From the NCBI GenBank assembly GCA_024305405.1, contig JAKNDB010000070.1:1466001-1530000 (forward strand): 64,000 nt of DNA, written 5' to 3'. Position numbers and translations under genes: made by a program. Of this stretch, positions 10,381 to 24,544 are shown piece by piece (the first letter of the stretch is position 1; the number at the start of each line of letters is the position of its first letter). The stretch comes from Dirofilaria immitis. Lineage: Eukaryota > Nematoda > Chromadorea > Rhabditida > Onchocercidae. A model generated the notes under the pieces. That model did not search any database. It saw nothing but the letters and a program-made list of their open reading frames with translations, and had not been told where the DNA came from.

Positions 10381-13300
10381 AATAATTATTTTTATAATAA
10401 TTTTTGCTTTAACATTTTGATAAAAAATTATCAAAATGTTAAATTAAAATTTATCAAAATAAATTTGAATAGAAATTAATTTTAAATATATTTTGATTGT
10501 AAAAATAATTGCCAAATTTGAAATTAGCCTAAATGATATTGTTCAATTATTTGGCTCTTTAATATTCAATATAAATATATATTTTATTTTTATTTTTTTC
10601 CAAAATTTATTTCGTTTTAATATCGGATAGCATTTAGCTAAATAAATTATTATTTCGATTATAATTTTATAAAATTTGCTTTATTCGATATTTCTATTTT
10701 CCATTTCAAATTTTTAATAAAAATATGAAAGCGCTATAATATGATATTATTTCCATGTTATTATCATACTATCTATAAATTGTATTATATAAGAAATTTT
10801 GAATAAATATAAATATAAAGGTTGAAATAAAGGAAGCTAAAAAAAGTGATAATTACATATTTAGTTAATAATTCTAATTCAGATAACACTGATTGTATAT
10901 CATCAAAATACGACTGATAAATTTTTTCCAGAAATTTCAGCTAATTCGAGAATAGAAAGCAAAAGAGAACGATTTGAATTATTGGCAGACTAAATAAAAA
11001 AATATTTATCAATTATCAATTATGAAAAAAAATAAAATAAAATAAAAAATAAAGCATGGAATTGAATTTCAAGCGATTATGTTTTGCTATTATCAGAAAT
11101 AATTTGATTATCGATTTCACTGTTATCAGAGAGGTTTTGAATTAAATTAATTTTGTGACAATTTAAATTAGAATGTTGAAATTCCTAAAAGCAAATTAAC
11201 TTTGCAAATTTGATTAGCAATAAAAGCACTTTCTATTTTCATAATCAATCATTATTTTTCATTTTATCAGATGAAAGAAATTCTATGAAGTTAGTGAAAA
11301 ATTTTTATCATTATCAGCATTACAGTAATTTGATCAATGTTTTTATCAAATAAAAAAGTTTAATGATATAATTCAATATTTGTGCAAAATACTGAAAATT
11401 GAATTGCATTATTCTTTATCATTTTTTTGTTTCTGATAGGAAAAACAATATTACTTTTATCACATCATTATATCATATCATAGATGATGAATAGTCGTTT
11501 GCTTATCATCTCATTAATATTAGCTAATTTATCAAAGTGATAAAATTGTAAGAAAAGGATAACTTCGACAATTTGAAAATTATTCAGAATTCTTAATAGC
11601 TTCTATGGCATTTATAATTTACATATTTGGGATTATTGTAAAATTTTGAAAAAAAAAGTTTCTTTTTTCGTAGAAATAAAACTTGACGAAATGATGAATA
11701 GCAATTAGATAAGTTTTATGATTATGATTAAATTGAAAAGTTTTATCAATAATATACATTGATTTTTGATCATTTCAAATTAAATGATTAAAATGATTAA
11801 AAATCAGCCTTTTATGATAGCAATAAAAAATAATTTTTACTTATAAATACTAAGAGGCGTTGGCCTAATGACCATATTGCATTTTTAATGATCAATACAG
11901 TTATTGCTACTTGTCTGTCTCAAGGGAATTGATAATTTTATGAGCCAAGGTCTATGATGTAATAATGTGGCTAGATGGTGTAAAGGAATTTTTAATAATT
12001 TCCAAGAATGAAAGATATGCTAATCATACAATTTTTATCACAAAATATTCTTTTAAAATTTAGCGATTAAATATGATCCAAAACAATTGCTATGATTATT
12101 TCAACATTAAGTTGCTATTCTCAGATCTTGCTCTCGAATTTATTCGAGAATAAACTGTCAAATATGAAACACTTGTTTTAGCTATGATTATTTCAGTATT
12201 AAGTTTAAGCATAAAATTTGATCATTCCCAGATTTTGTTCTCGAATAAATTCAAGAATAAACTGTCAAATATGAAACATTTAATCTAAATATTTGAAAAT
12301 TATGATGTAAGCAATAATAAAATTGCTATGAAAAAGTTTGAGAATTAATTTATGAATAAAAAAACAAAATTGAAAGATTTAAAAATTAAGCAAAATTAGC
12401 GATTAAAAATTTACAATTTCCATTTCCGATATTCGATATCATTTTTGTAGAATTTAAATCAATAAAAAGGGGTTATTTAAACAAAAAAAAAATAAGCCAA
12501 TTATTTTATTTGATTTGTAATATTCTACTTTGACCTATTTATTTTAGTAATAAAACTCTCCCTTACCGCAATGTTGTAAAATAATATTTATTTATGTCAT
12601 CATCGATGATACTATTTAAAAAATCAGCTGATATTTATTGATTTTGATAATGAAATATTTGTTTGATAGTGGTGTCATCAGTGATAATATATTGACGAAA
12701 AATGATGATACAATGAATCATCACAACAATTAATTCCGGAAACGAGAATGAAATTTTGATAAAGTGTTGAAGTTTCTTGGTCATCGTGATACATGTAGAG
12801 GTGTCGCAATTGATGTATTGCCAGTCATTATCTACATCAAGATCATCCGATCAGTTTTAGTACTTTATCAAAAAAATCACGATAATTATAGCATCAGTGA
12901 TATCGAGATTATTCGGTCAAGTTTATTTGAAATATTCCAGCATTTTTAATGATGCAACAAATATCTCTGTAACAGAAATAGAATTAGTTGAAAAGAACTG
13001 ATCTTAGACAAAGAATGAATTCGAGAAATCTCGAGAAATCTCAAGAAATCTCTTAGACATATCTGTGTTATTATTTTTAAGTGAAAAAAAAGTTACATGA
13101 TAAAATTGCTTTAAAAAATGAAAAAGGTTAATGAAATTGCAGAGAAAAAAATAAAATCAAAGATTGAGAAAATAGACGAAATATCATGAAGAATATTTAT
13201 AGTAGAGATTGAGATATTGAAGTGATATCATTGGATTAGCAGACCAAACAACAAATAATCATATTTAATTGATAAAAGTTCGTTCATTTCATCATTCAAA

Positions 13301-16240
13301 GGGCAAACAATGATGTTATAAACTTTGAGTAATGCAAATGATTCAATTTTATTAATATATTAATTTCTATTAATTATTAAATATAATTTCTGATAAAAAT
13401 TTACGTTAAAATTTTTTCGTTGTTATTAAATATTTTTAAGTCGAGAATGGAAATCGAGAAAGTGTACTCTATACTGACGAAAATAAATAATATTGACTTT
13501 TAAGCTAAGCACTTTTGCTTGTAAATAAAGTTTATTTAATTCGGAAGCAGATTTACCTCTTAAAACTTCACACATTCGTTTTTTTCGAGAAAATTTATCT
13601 TTCATTCATTTAAATAAATCAGGTAAGTGTAATTCTCGAAATATAATTAATTAATAAAATTATTTTAATTCGAATTTTATGCATTGCTAAATTGTAAAAT
13701 AAAATTGAAAATTTTATCGCAAAAAAGTTTCAATAAAAATTTAAAAAATTAATAACAAATAAATAAATAATAAAAACGAATAAATAATTTTGAAAAGAAT
13801 TTAAAAATGTTCTTTTTGCGTAAATTTTTATTTACTTTTAAAAATTCGTTAAAAATTTTGCATTTGATTTTATAAATTATTCCTAAAATTTTGTAATAAA
13901 TTAGCTATAATTTCAATATGTTATGGAAAGAATTTAAAAACAATTTTAATTAAAATTAATTTTTACTAAAAATTAAATTCAAATTAATCGATTTATTTTG
14001 TTTATTTTTTTTCCAAAACTTTCTTGTGAAGAGAAAATGAAAAATGTTAACATTCCTTTTTTGATTTATTCAAACTTTGAAAATGAATTCATCAAAGCAT
14101 GCAATAATTACATGAAAAATTTATCAGTGTGAATCATTTGTAGAAAAATGATATAAAATTATGTTATATGATTGATCATATCATATCAGTTGTTCAATTA
14201 TTTTTTAATTAATTAATCAAAGCATGCAATGATTGCATGAAAGATTTATCACTGTTTATCATTTGCAAAAAATGATATAAAATTTTGCATATGACTGATC
14301 ATATCATTAAATTTATATTTAATATCATATTTTATCAGTTATTTACTAGACAACTAAAATTTTTCCTTCGTATTTTATGTCTGATACTATAAATATATAT
14401 ATATATTTAAACGTATACTATCATTGATAATGCAAAAATCCATTGAATCGAATTAATTAAAAACTGAATTGGAATTAAATTCTCTCTTATTCTATTCATC
14501 ATATTTCGATTTTAGTAATTAATTAATACTATCGAACGATTTAGTATATTTTCATTAAAATTATTAATTTTCTTATAATATAATCGAAAAAAAATAACTA
14601 TTCGCTTAATGTGAGAAATTGTATTCGTTCTAGAAATCAAATTAATAACAATTCAATTCTGATTTTTATTTCCAATATTCAAGAAATTGATTTAGCAAAG
14701 GATGAAATAAATAAATGAAATTATCACATAAAAAAACAAAAAGAATAAAATTTGGTTAAATATTATCGCAAAAGATTTGATAATTAATTAATTAATACAA
14801 TTAATTAATTAATTTTTATGAATTTTTATTCATTTTGATAATTTTGTCTTAAAATTTTATTTTTGAATTATTTAATTTAAATATTTGAAATATTTTTTTT
14901 TGCAAAAATTGTGATTATAAAAGTTATTGAATTTCGACTTTTCGTTTTAGTTTTTTTTTTTTTTAAATAATTTTAAAATCATAGAACTATACGAAAAATT
15001 TGATGTAATATGTAAACAAATAGCTTACATTTACAAATATATGTTCTACTTGTTTATTTTACAATAAAAAAATCATTCTTGAACTACTCATTCGAGAACT
15101 GAATACTAAACTTGAACAAGTTGAATTTTTTTCACTCCTCATATTTGTTTTAGTTAAAATTAAATTTCTTACAAAAGTTATTTTACACAAATGAGATTAG
15201 CGCATGTGTGTGTGTTTATTTTGGTAAGCATAAAAAATGAAGGTCAAAGGTTAATGGACGATTTTAATAATTTTTTGAGATAATTTTAGGAACACTTGTA
15301 ATTGAAATGTATTTAATGCTATAATAACTATGTATTTTTAATCTTACTGTTGAAATCATAATTTTGCAATATTATCAACTATCATATCAAATATTATCAG
15401 TATGAAGATCTTTGAGATGCAAAAGATCGTTTTATACATTTCATTTTGATTATATTGTTTAGTATCGAGTATTGATAAAATGATAAATGTAAATTTTATG
15501 ATAGTATTCTTTATGATAACCGATATTTTTGAATAATTTTATGATTATAACGAATCCATTGAAATTAATCAAACTTTAGTTATTTAAAATATGTGTTTGG
15601 TTAAATGATAACATCAGTCCATTATCACATCTTTTTATTATCAAATAAATTTTCCAAAAAAACTTTTTATTGTTAAACTAATGAGATATCCTTTTAATCA
15701 AATTATCAGTTCAATTAAAAACTTCTTTGAGTTATGATGAATTTATTTAAATCATATCTTCCTGAAATCAGGTAGGATTTATCATGTTTGTGAATAAAAA
15801 GTTTAAATTCAAAAAGTGTTATCAACGATTCGTAATCTTGCCTATCATTATCATAAATTAACCTATTGTTATAACTTTTATTCAAATAATTTGTGAACAA
15901 TAGATCAAGCAATTATCATTTCAATCATATCAATGATAAAGAATTATTTGTTTTTTGCGTGAGATAATTTCTATCATTGATTTTGGCAATTTATAAGAGT
16001 TTAACTAATATTAGATTATATTGATGGATTATTATCAAAATTGATTTCACTATAAGATTTATTAATATCAGTTAAGCAATTATCATTCTAATCATGTTAA
16101 CAATATAAAATGTGTTTATCATTTTTATTTTTAAAAGGTAAATATTAACTTTGGTAATATGATATCATCTAATCAAGTATTCTGTCTTTTTTTCTTATCA
16201 ATGCTCTATTTTTAATTGTATTATCATATCAAATGAATTT
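10381..16240. other. AT-rich gene desert, first part
   Basis: No exon or RNA gene could be supported. A somewhat less AT-biased patch at about 11850-11990 is neither open nor recognisable. The 61-codon + frame at 12764-12949 has no family resemblance and no splice context. Short duplicated words occur near 12060-12290 (TATTCGAGAATAAACTGTC and relatives) and near 14090-14340 (CATGCAAT..ATTTATCA). Confidence 0.6.
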
Positions 16241-16249
16241 TTATCATTT

Positions 16250-16460
16250 CATTAACATCAGAATGTTATATTACTGCTATCGTTTTTATCAATAACAACA
16301 TTTATAATTTTTATCATTACATTGCATCAAGATGTTGCATTATTATTTGTTGTCGTTTTTCGTTTTTATCAATGATAACATTTGCAATTTTTACTATTAC
16401 GTTGCAACAAGATGTTGTATTACTATTTGTTATCATTTTTCTTTTATCAATAATAATATT
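16250..16460. repeat. Degenerate tandem repeat of about 70-80 bp, three copies
   Basis: Units of the form CATTGCATCAAGATGTTGC ... TTATTTGTTGTCGTTTTT ... TTTTATCAATGATAACATT recur about three times with diverged bases. It sits directly before the homogeneous array that follows. Confidence 0.6.
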
Positions 16461-16507
16461 TATTAGCTGTTTATGATAGCTAATCACAACATAAAAAGCT
16501 TTTAAGT

Positions 16508-16900
16508 ATTTTTAAACAACATATATAATAATTTAATTAATATTTTATATCGAAATTTAAAAATTATATAATAATTTCATTAATATTTTATATCGAAATT
16601 TAAACAATATATATAATAATTTCATTAATATTTTATATCGAAATTTAAATATAATAATTTCATTAATATTTTATATCGAAATTTAAACAATATATATAAT
16701 AATTTCATTAATATTTTATATCGAAATTTAAACAATATATATAATAATTTCATTAATATTTTATATCGAAATTTAAATATAATAATTTCATTAATATTTT
16801 ATATCGAAATTTAAACAATATATATAATAATTTCATTAATATTTTATATCGAAATTTAAATATAATAATTTCATTAATATTTTATATCGAAATTTAAAAA
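16508..16900. repeat. Minisatellite of 45-bp and shorter alternating units
   Basis: About nine copies of a unit containing TTTCATTAATATTTTATATC and GAAATTTAAACAATATATA. Long units carry the ACAATATAT insert and short units lack it; the two forms alternate irregularly. The order of long and short forms suggests higher-order duplication of a two- or three-unit block. Confidence 0.9.
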
Positions 16901-17194
16901 TTTTAATTTGCCAAGTTTTTGAATAATTAAAATGAATTTTATCATTTTTTTCTTCATTTCTTATAAATTTAATCAAATATAGAAATTTTGTTCGAAAAAA
17001 AAACGAATTGATAGAATAATTTGAGAAATAATTTAAATATTTAAACATAGAAATGTAATTGATAGAAAACAAATGAAACAAATTTATATTTAAATTTTAA
17101 AATTTAAAGTAACAAATTTGATACATTACAATTCATTCCACTAACAAAACAATTACTCATCAATGAAGAATTTCAACAATCGTGAAAAAAAAGG

Positions 17195-17250
17195 AAAGAG
17201 AGAGAGGGAAAGAGAATGAGAGAGAGAGAGAGAGAGAGAGAGAAAATACC
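17195..17250. repeat. GA-rich microsatellite
   Basis: A near-pure GA tract flanked by purine-rich DNA. Similar tracts occur at 1330, 2590, 7750, 22880-23150, 47820-47895 and, as CT, near 52490-52530, so poly-purine GA is a recurrent sequence class in this genome. Confidence 0.85.
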
Positions 17251-17412
17251 TTACAAATTATACAACAATTAATTACTACTCCAATTGTTGGCAAAATTAA
17301 TTTGTAACGATGGAGCATTTTTTATTCAAACTACTTTTTGATGATCGTATGATCATAATGGGTTAATTGTAATTTTAACTTTTTTTTCTTAGGTTTATTT
17401 ATTTTTTTGTAC

Positions 17413-17600
17413 GAGAAATCAAATAATCAATAACACATTTGATATGAATTGAATTTGATATGAATTTTTATCGTATGAGAAATCAAATAATCAATAACAT
17501 ATTTAATATGTATTGAATTCAATATGAATTTTTATCGTATGAGAAATCAAATAATCAATAACACATGAGATATGAATTGAATTTTTCCATTTCCAATATG
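17413..17600. repeat. About 64-bp tandem repeat, three copies
   Basis: GAGAAATCAAATAATCAATA recurs at 17413, 17478 and 17541, with TATGAATTGAATTTGATATG-like sequence between copies. Diverged by a few bases per unit. Confidence 0.8.
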
Positions 17601-17879
17601 CTATTTATATTATATTTTCAAAATTTTTATAATTGAAATTATATCGCTAATATTTTATTAATTAAATACAAATTTAGGTTAATTAGGAGGACTTAAAAAC
17701 TTTTTCAGAGATATATCATATAATTAATCAAATTAATTAATTCCTTTTTTTTGAAGGACAAAAGAAGTTTATGTTAAAATTTAAGTATGATTCATTCAAA
17801 ATACGTATAATTAATTATTCAATTAAAAATTTAAATTAATTACAATTTTCATTTTTTAACAGCATCCCTTAAGATGAAA

Positions 17880-18500
17880 AATTATCATTAATGATAATAA
17901 ATCATCATGTACATCGTATGTAATTATCAGTAATGAAATGCTTAGTCTTTTTAAACATTTGAAAATTTATCATCATTGATAGTAAACAATGATATCATAG
18001 TGTAATTAACATGAAATAGAATAATCGTTATTTTTTTTTAAGTTATTTCAATAAATTTTTTAAATTAAATTTTTGAAGAAAAAAATGAGAAAAAAATAAT
18101 CATATTATGCAAAAATTATGAAATGATAATAATTTATCATTCTAAATACAAATTAAGATCAATCACAAATTTCATTTTTTTTGAGTTATTTTTGAATATC
18201 AAAACTTATATTTTATTGATAATATTTTATCATATAGATTATCAACAACAAATTCGCCCTTTTGCCAAACATTTTAAAAATTATTATTATTGATAACAAA
18301 TAAAAGTTTATCGTGTGTAAATCAATTAATCACAAAATTCATTTTTTTCAGTTATTTTTAAATATTCAAAATTTATACATTATTGATAGCACATAGTATT
18401 TTATTGCATAAATTATCAATAATAAATGCTCCATTTTGTTAAACATTTATAAGAATTATTATCATTGATAACAAAAGTGATAACAAATAAAAGCTTATCA
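17880..18500. other. Diverged repeats rich in TTATCATTGATAA words
   Basis: Several loosely related units contain ATTATCATTGATAACAAA and TTTATCATGTGTAA-like sequence. No gene seen. The words are self-complementary and could form short hairpins. Confidence 0.55.
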
Positions 18501-18631
18501 TGTATAAGTCATAATCTTCCCTTTTGTTTTGTTTTGTCTTTTAAATTATTGCAAAACTTTCGTAAAGTAAAATATTTGAAGAAAAAAAATGAGAATGAAA
18601 GAATTGCAAAATATAACGAAATTGAAGGAAT

Positions 18632-18632
18632 G

Positions 18633-18664
<32 letters not shown>

Positions 18665-18690
18665 TAATAATAATAATAATAATTTATAAT
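18632..18690. repeat. AAT trinucleotide microsatellite
   Basis: Near-pure (AAT)n of about 14 units broken by two changes. It gives spurious open frames on both strands (polyisoleucine and polyleucine), which were not called. Confidence 0.9.
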
Positions 18691-18792
18691 TTATCATTCA
18701 TTTCTTTTTATTTTCTTTCTTTTTTCTTTGTTCTGACATTTTAAAAAGAATTTTGCTTCTTCTTCTTTTTTTTTTTCCTATTTATATATTCA

Positions 18793-18795
18793 TTT

Positions 18796-18831
<36 letters not shown>

Positions 18832-18850
18832 TTCTTCTTCTTCTTCGTCG
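18793..18850. repeat. ATC/TTC trinucleotide microsatellite
   Basis: About twelve ATC units run directly into TTC units. Compound trinucleotide repeat with no coding context. Confidence 0.9.
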
Positions 18851-19009
18851 TTTTTAATTTTTAATATTCATTTCTATATTTGTTGTCGATTTGTTGTTGT
18901 TGTTGATGATTCAATCGATGAATATTTTTTTTTCTATCGTTGGTTTGAAATTTGAAATCGTAAAATTACTTACTCCTTTATTTTATTTTATTTTTTTCCT
19001 TTTTCTTTT

Positions 19010-19140
19010 TTTAGCTTTAATTTTTTTCTGCGACATTTAAATTCGCTTTTCAATAGCTTTAATTTTTTTCTGCGACATTTAAATTTGCTTTTTCAATAGC
19101 TTTAATTTTTTCCTGCGACATTTAAATTCGCTTTTTCGAT
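19010..19140. repeat. About 42-bp tandem repeat, three copies
   Basis: AGCTTTAATTTTTTTCTGCG followed by ACATTTAAATTCGCTTTTTC recurs three times in a row with minor changes. Confidence 0.88.
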
Positions 19141-20269
19141 AATCATCTAATAATTAGCAACACACTTTCGTTTTTCGTGTACTAGTAACTAGAATTTAAG
19201 TAATTTATTAAAATAACTTTAAAATGATGAAATGGACCGCCGAGAAATCATTAGATAGCTAATCAATTAGAATCAAAAAGTATTAAAGTATCAAATATGA
19301 AATATCAAATACAGTTGGGCTATCATTTTATCGTCATTGTTTGTTATCGAAGAAATTAAATTTCCAAAATTTTATCAAATTTTATGCTTTTTTTCTAATA
19401 TTATTAATTGATTGGATTTGAATTTATCAACAAATTTTTACGCCAATATTTTAAAAGCAATAAATGATTGTTTTTTTTTTTATTTTTATTATTATTTGAT
19501 AAATATTTATCAATAAAGAACTTATTGATTAATTCGAATGTTTGTTTGTTTGTTTTTTTCCTTTTACAGGTAAAAACCAAAAATTTTAAATTTACAAAAG
19601 AAATTTATTGTGATATTATTTTTAGCAGAAAATAAATAAATAATCAAAATTTAATTAAAGTCATAAAGTCTGTTGAATTAAGGTCATAAAGTCTTTTAAA
19701 TTTAATGTTATTCATAGTTATCATTTCATATTTTCTATAAATGCTATATTTATTTTTATTAAAATTTCTTTTTCTTGCCATTTATATAAATAAATTTTTA
19801 AAAGCAATCGAAAAATACTTTTCAAATATCAAAGAAAATTCTAAAATTTCCATATTTTTATCCTAAAATATCAATAAAATCGATAAGATAAAATTAATGC
19901 ATTGCCCAAAAAAAAAATTATTAAATTTTAGAATCAAAAAAAGTTAAAAGCATAAAGAAAATGAAATTTAGTTTTTTAAAAATAAAAATATGCTTAAAAA
20001 ATGTTGTGATATGATAATGATAAGATAAGTGACGGATAAAAATGGCATGATAATGATAAATAATAAATTTTATACATTTCATAAATTATATCGTTGTTCA
20101 TTTCAAATTAATTATTATCAAAATTTAACCGTAATATCCTGGTCGAAACTATTGACATATATAAATATTAATATCTTAGAAAAATTCTAAATCATTCCTA
20201 AAATATAAATTTTAGAATTTAAAATTTATATTTTAGGAATCATTTAGAAAATTTATATTTTAGGATTCA

Positions 20270-20605
20270 TATAGCTATTTAATTTCTTAAAATTATGCAA
20301 CATTTTCTATGAATTTCTCGATCAATACCGCAATTCGAATTATAATTTCTTTATAAATTAATCATTATATATGTATAATTAATTCTTTAATATTATCGAT
20401 TTATTAGATGTTACGATTCTCCTGATCAATATCACGATTTGAATTATAATTTCTTTATAAATTATTCGTCATATATCTACAATATTTTATATATATATAA
20501 TTAATTCTTTAGTATTATCGATTTATTAAATGCTATGAATTTCTCGATCAATACCACGATTCGAATTATGATTTCTTCATAAATTATTCGCCTGTATATC
20601 TTACA
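20270..20605. repeat. About 115-125-bp tandem repeat, three copies
   Basis: Units begin near TGAATTTCTCGATCAATACC (about 20310, 20420 and 20530) and include GAATTATAATTTCTTTATAA and TATTATCGATTTATTA. The copies are clearly diverged. Confidence 0.8.
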
Positions 20606-21689
20606 ATTAATTACTTGATATTATTAATCTACTAACAAAACTTTTTCTACCTCAATACTCTCTGACTATACGTAAGTGAATCTTTTGAAATATTCTTTTA
20701 ATCTTTAAAATGATAAAATCGTTTATTTTTCAACAGTGTATCACATATATCATGACAATCTAAATCTCTCTCAATTTATGATACTATTATTTTTTCTTTT
20801 CAATCTTTGTCATCATTTGAAACTTTCATAATCTCTATGCTATTTCTTAAAACAATCAATGTATCATTTTTCCAACTTTATCAATCATTCTCAATTAATC
20901 TTTATCAATCGTTATCAATTAATCTTTTTTTTTTTATCAATGTCATGCTTTTTGCTCGTTGGAAATTGTTGACATTGACATTCGATCAGTTAGTTAGTTG
21001 ACAAATACCGATTTTTAGTTTTCTTGCAAAATTAATAGCAAAAATTATTTAATATTATTCAATTCAATTATAAATATGTTAAAATTTAAATTAAATTATA
21101 TTTAAAATTTTTTATTAATTTATTGAGTTCCAATTTAATTACATTTCATTTCATGTCTTTTTTTTCTTCATTTAATTCAACGATGATTAATTACATTTTC
21201 TCCCGCCCGATGCTACCTACTCCGATGCTATCATCATTTATCTGAACATCAATTAATTTTTTATTTAATTTCAAAATTAGCTTTGTCTGTTTGTTAACTT
21301 CTGACAATAATTATTTTATTGATAATTGATACTAAATATTAGAATTAAACAAGAAAAGTACAACAGGCTATTATTCTTTCAAAAATAATTGATAATATCA
21401 ATCAAATGAATCAAGAAAATTGATATTGATAAATTGACGATAAAAAAATTTTATCATTTTTTTTTTAATTTCATTATTATAAAAATAATACCGTAATTTT
21501 CTAACACCCTATTAGTAGTTTCACTAAATTATCTCTACTGCTCTATTTTTCATCCAATAGCAAAACATTTGAAAGTTTAAAAAGAAAATGTTAAATTGAA
21601 AATTTTATTATCTAAAACAAGAATTGTTAGAATTAAATTGGAATAGAAGAAATTAACATATTTTAAATGAATTATTATCATTTTATAAT

Positions 21690-22165
21690 AGGGTGATATC
21701 ATAAAGATTATTATCATATCATCAATCATTCTATTATTGTTATTATTTCATGAAAAAGTGGTATCATAAAGATTATTATCATATCAATATATTTTATTGA
21801 ACTATCATTTTGTGAAATTTTTAAAAGCAAATCTTCCCTTTTTAAAACAAATTAACTAAAGATTTTCAACTCTCGAAATTTTCATTTTAGAAAGATATCC
21901 TATGATAGTAATCAATGTTATCATGAAAAGTAATAAGTTTAATTTTATGTTAAAACTACAAGATATAAAAGGTGATATCGTAAAGATTATTATCATATCA
22001 TCAATCATTTTATTGAACTATCATTTTGTGAAGTTTTGAAAAAGCAAATCTTCTTTTTTTTTTTTTTAAATAAATTAGCGAAAAATCTCTAACTCTCGAA
22101 GTTTTTTGTTTTAGAAAGGTAATCTATGATAGCGATCAATGTTATCATGAAAAAGTAATAAATTT
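21690..22165. repeat. Diverged two- to three-copy block
   Basis: GTGATATCATAAAGATTATTATCATATC recurs at about 21692, 21761 (partial) and 21972, each followed by a TTGAACTATCATTTTGTGAA block and CTCTCGAA; the copies span roughly 280 bp. No coding content. Confidence 0.7.
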
Positions 22166-22839
22166 AATTTTCCTCTTTTCAAACTAAAAATTTTAAATTT
22201 AATTGTTTAAAAATTATTTAAAACCTTTTTTTTTTTGCTTTACTTCGTTTATTTTCGCAATAAATTTTTACTAATTTAAAGCGAAAGAAATTTTAATTAG
22301 CAAAAAATTTTTTAATTTTTTCGCTAATTTATTTGAATTAATCAAACGGTTAAAAATGATATAACTTAATAAAACAAAAACAAAAAAAAAAAAGTAAAAA
22401 GAAAAATTCAACTAAAAATGACATCTTCCAATCATTCATTTTAAATAATAATAAAAGGAAAAAAAAAATTTTTAAACGAAATAAACGAACTTTGCGAAAA
22501 ACTTTTCAAACATTTTTGTAAATGTAAAATTAATTTTTGCATCATTTCTTCATCAATACTCTTTCCTTACCTTTTCTTTTCTTTTCTTTTTTTTTGCCTC
22601 CAAATTTCATCAAACATTTTTCAAGTTTTTTCTTTTAAAAGGAAAAAAAGTTTAGAAAATTTATGATAGTTTAGGAAATGAATAAAAGTATTATTGATGA
22701 TATTGATAATTCCATTATCAATATAGTATTAATGATGCAATTATACATTTATCGAAAAAAAAAAATTGAACGATTTTCTTTTTACAAAAAAAAAAACGAC
22801 GAATCATTTTTCGCATAAATATTATTTTCATGTCGAACA

Positions 22840-23165
22840 TTAAAGAAAATTCAACTTTATCAACATTTTTTCTTGAGATAGAGGGAGAGAGAGAGAGGGA
22901 GAGAGGGACGACGAAAAAGACGAAGGGGAAAAAGAAAATTCAACTTTATCATTATTTTTTCTCGAGATAGAAAAACAAAAAGAGAACGAGAAGAGGAAGA
23001 AAAAAATTCAGCTTTATCAACATTTTTTCTTGAGATAGAAAGAGAGGGAGAGAAAGAGAAGAAGAAGACGAAGAAGAAAAACAAAAAGAAAATTTAACTT
23101 TATCATTATTTTTTCTCGAAATAGAAAGAGAGAGAGAGGGAGAGAGGGAGAGTGGGAATGAAAAG
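22840..23165. repeat. GA-rich tandem repeat, about 75-100-bp units, four copies
   Basis: Four units share AAATTCAACTTTATCA, ATTTTTTCTTGAGATAG and a variable purine-rich GA tail. The minus-strand frame at 22860-23084 is the translation of this array. Confidence 0.85.
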
Positions 23166-23549
23166 AAGAAGGTGAAGACGAAACATTTAAAAATATGAAG
23201 ATGTAAATAGAAGTATGAAGTTAAAAATTAATAACAAAAAAAAAAAAAAAAGAAATAGGCTATTGCAAAAGAGACGATATGAAACGATGTATGTAACGGT
23301 AAATAATAAAAACGATAACACGAATATGATATTAATGATTCATTTTTTGAATTGTTAATAAAAATAACAAAAAAAAAAAAAAAAACGAAAAGTTTGACGA
23401 AATAATTTTTCGGCCGTAAGAAAAAAGAAATGGATGAAATTAGAAAAGAAAAGAAACATTGAGAAATTACTACAATCTTTTGCTTTTTTCTTTTAATAAC
23501 ATTTATATATAAATAACATTGAAGAAATTGTTACTATTTTAAATTTTGT

Positions 23550-23825
23550 TCATTGCAACAATCATTGATAATAGTTTTATTCGACTAATATAACAACAAT
23601 CATTGATAATAGTTTTATTCGACTAATATAACAACAATCATTGATAATAGTTTTATTCGACTAATATAGCAACAATCATTGATAATAGTTTTATTCGACT
23701 AATATAACAACAATCATTGATAACAGTTTTATTCGACTAATATAGCAACAATCATTGATAATAGTTTTATTCGACTAATATAACAACAATCATTGATAAC
23801 AGTTTTATTCGACTAATAACATGGA
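23550..23825. repeat. 38-39-bp minisatellite, seven copies
   Basis: Units of AACAACAATCATTGATAATA plus GTTTTATTCGACTAATATA, almost identical throughout; two variants alternate (GATAATAG versus GATAACAG, and ATATAACA versus ATATAGCA), suggesting duplication in multi-unit blocks. A related single unit recurs near 23850-23880. Confidence 0.93.
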
Positions 23826-24544
23826 GATATTATTTTAAATTTTGTTCATTGCAACAATCATTGATAATAATTTTATTCTACTGCCATACATATATGTATA
23901 TGTATTACAGTAGTAGTGTAAAAAGCATGCAGCATGCATTGCAATTTTTTCTATGCAACAATAACATGCAAAAAGTTGCAATTTTGCATGCAGCGAAAAA
24001 GAAAAACTATATATATATTTTTAAAGAGCGATGAAATTGTATTATTTATGCAATAGATTGATAATCCTATTTTAATTAATTAATATTTTCCAATTTTTTG
24101 TTTTTTTCTTTTATAGATTATTTAATGTAAGGGATGGAAATTTATTTAATTTCATTTTTTACGGATATTATTAATTAGTTATCTTCGACAAAAGTAATCA
24201 ATCAATAATTCCATTCTTAACCATGCATAATAATAATAAATAGAATTATTGATCGATTTCTGTCAAATTTTTTTATATGTATTATTTGAAAGAGCAAGGC
24301 TATTGAAACTTTTCAAAAATTATTTATCTTTCTTATCTAATTACATTGATATGATTATCATACTAATTTTCTTCGCTATTGTTGCATATTTCTTGTTAAT
24401 TAAAATTTGAATATTATACTTGTTCTAGTATCTTTCATAGATTTGTTCAAAGATCAAAAAGGTTAAATAACGATGAAATAAGTGTATGATTTTGATTATG
24501 TCGTTATTTCTTCAAGAATTCTAATAATCCCGATTTATTAACCA

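Noticed and set aside
11850..11990. Less AT-rich patch considered as a tRNA-derived SINE or tRNA
   Set aside because: No A/B box pair or cloverleaf could be drawn, and no duplicate copy was seen in the window.
12764..12949. 61-codon + frame starting MLKFLGHRDTCRGVAID
   Set aside because: Isolated in AT-rich DNA, no family resemblance, no splice context and no coding-like composition beyond the first few codons.
15715..15912. 65-codon minus-strand frame
   Set aside because: Composition expected from random AT-rich DNA; no motif or exon signals.
18465..18697. Overlapping open frames on both strands with polyisoleucine/polyleucine
   Set aside because: They are translations of an AAT microsatellite.
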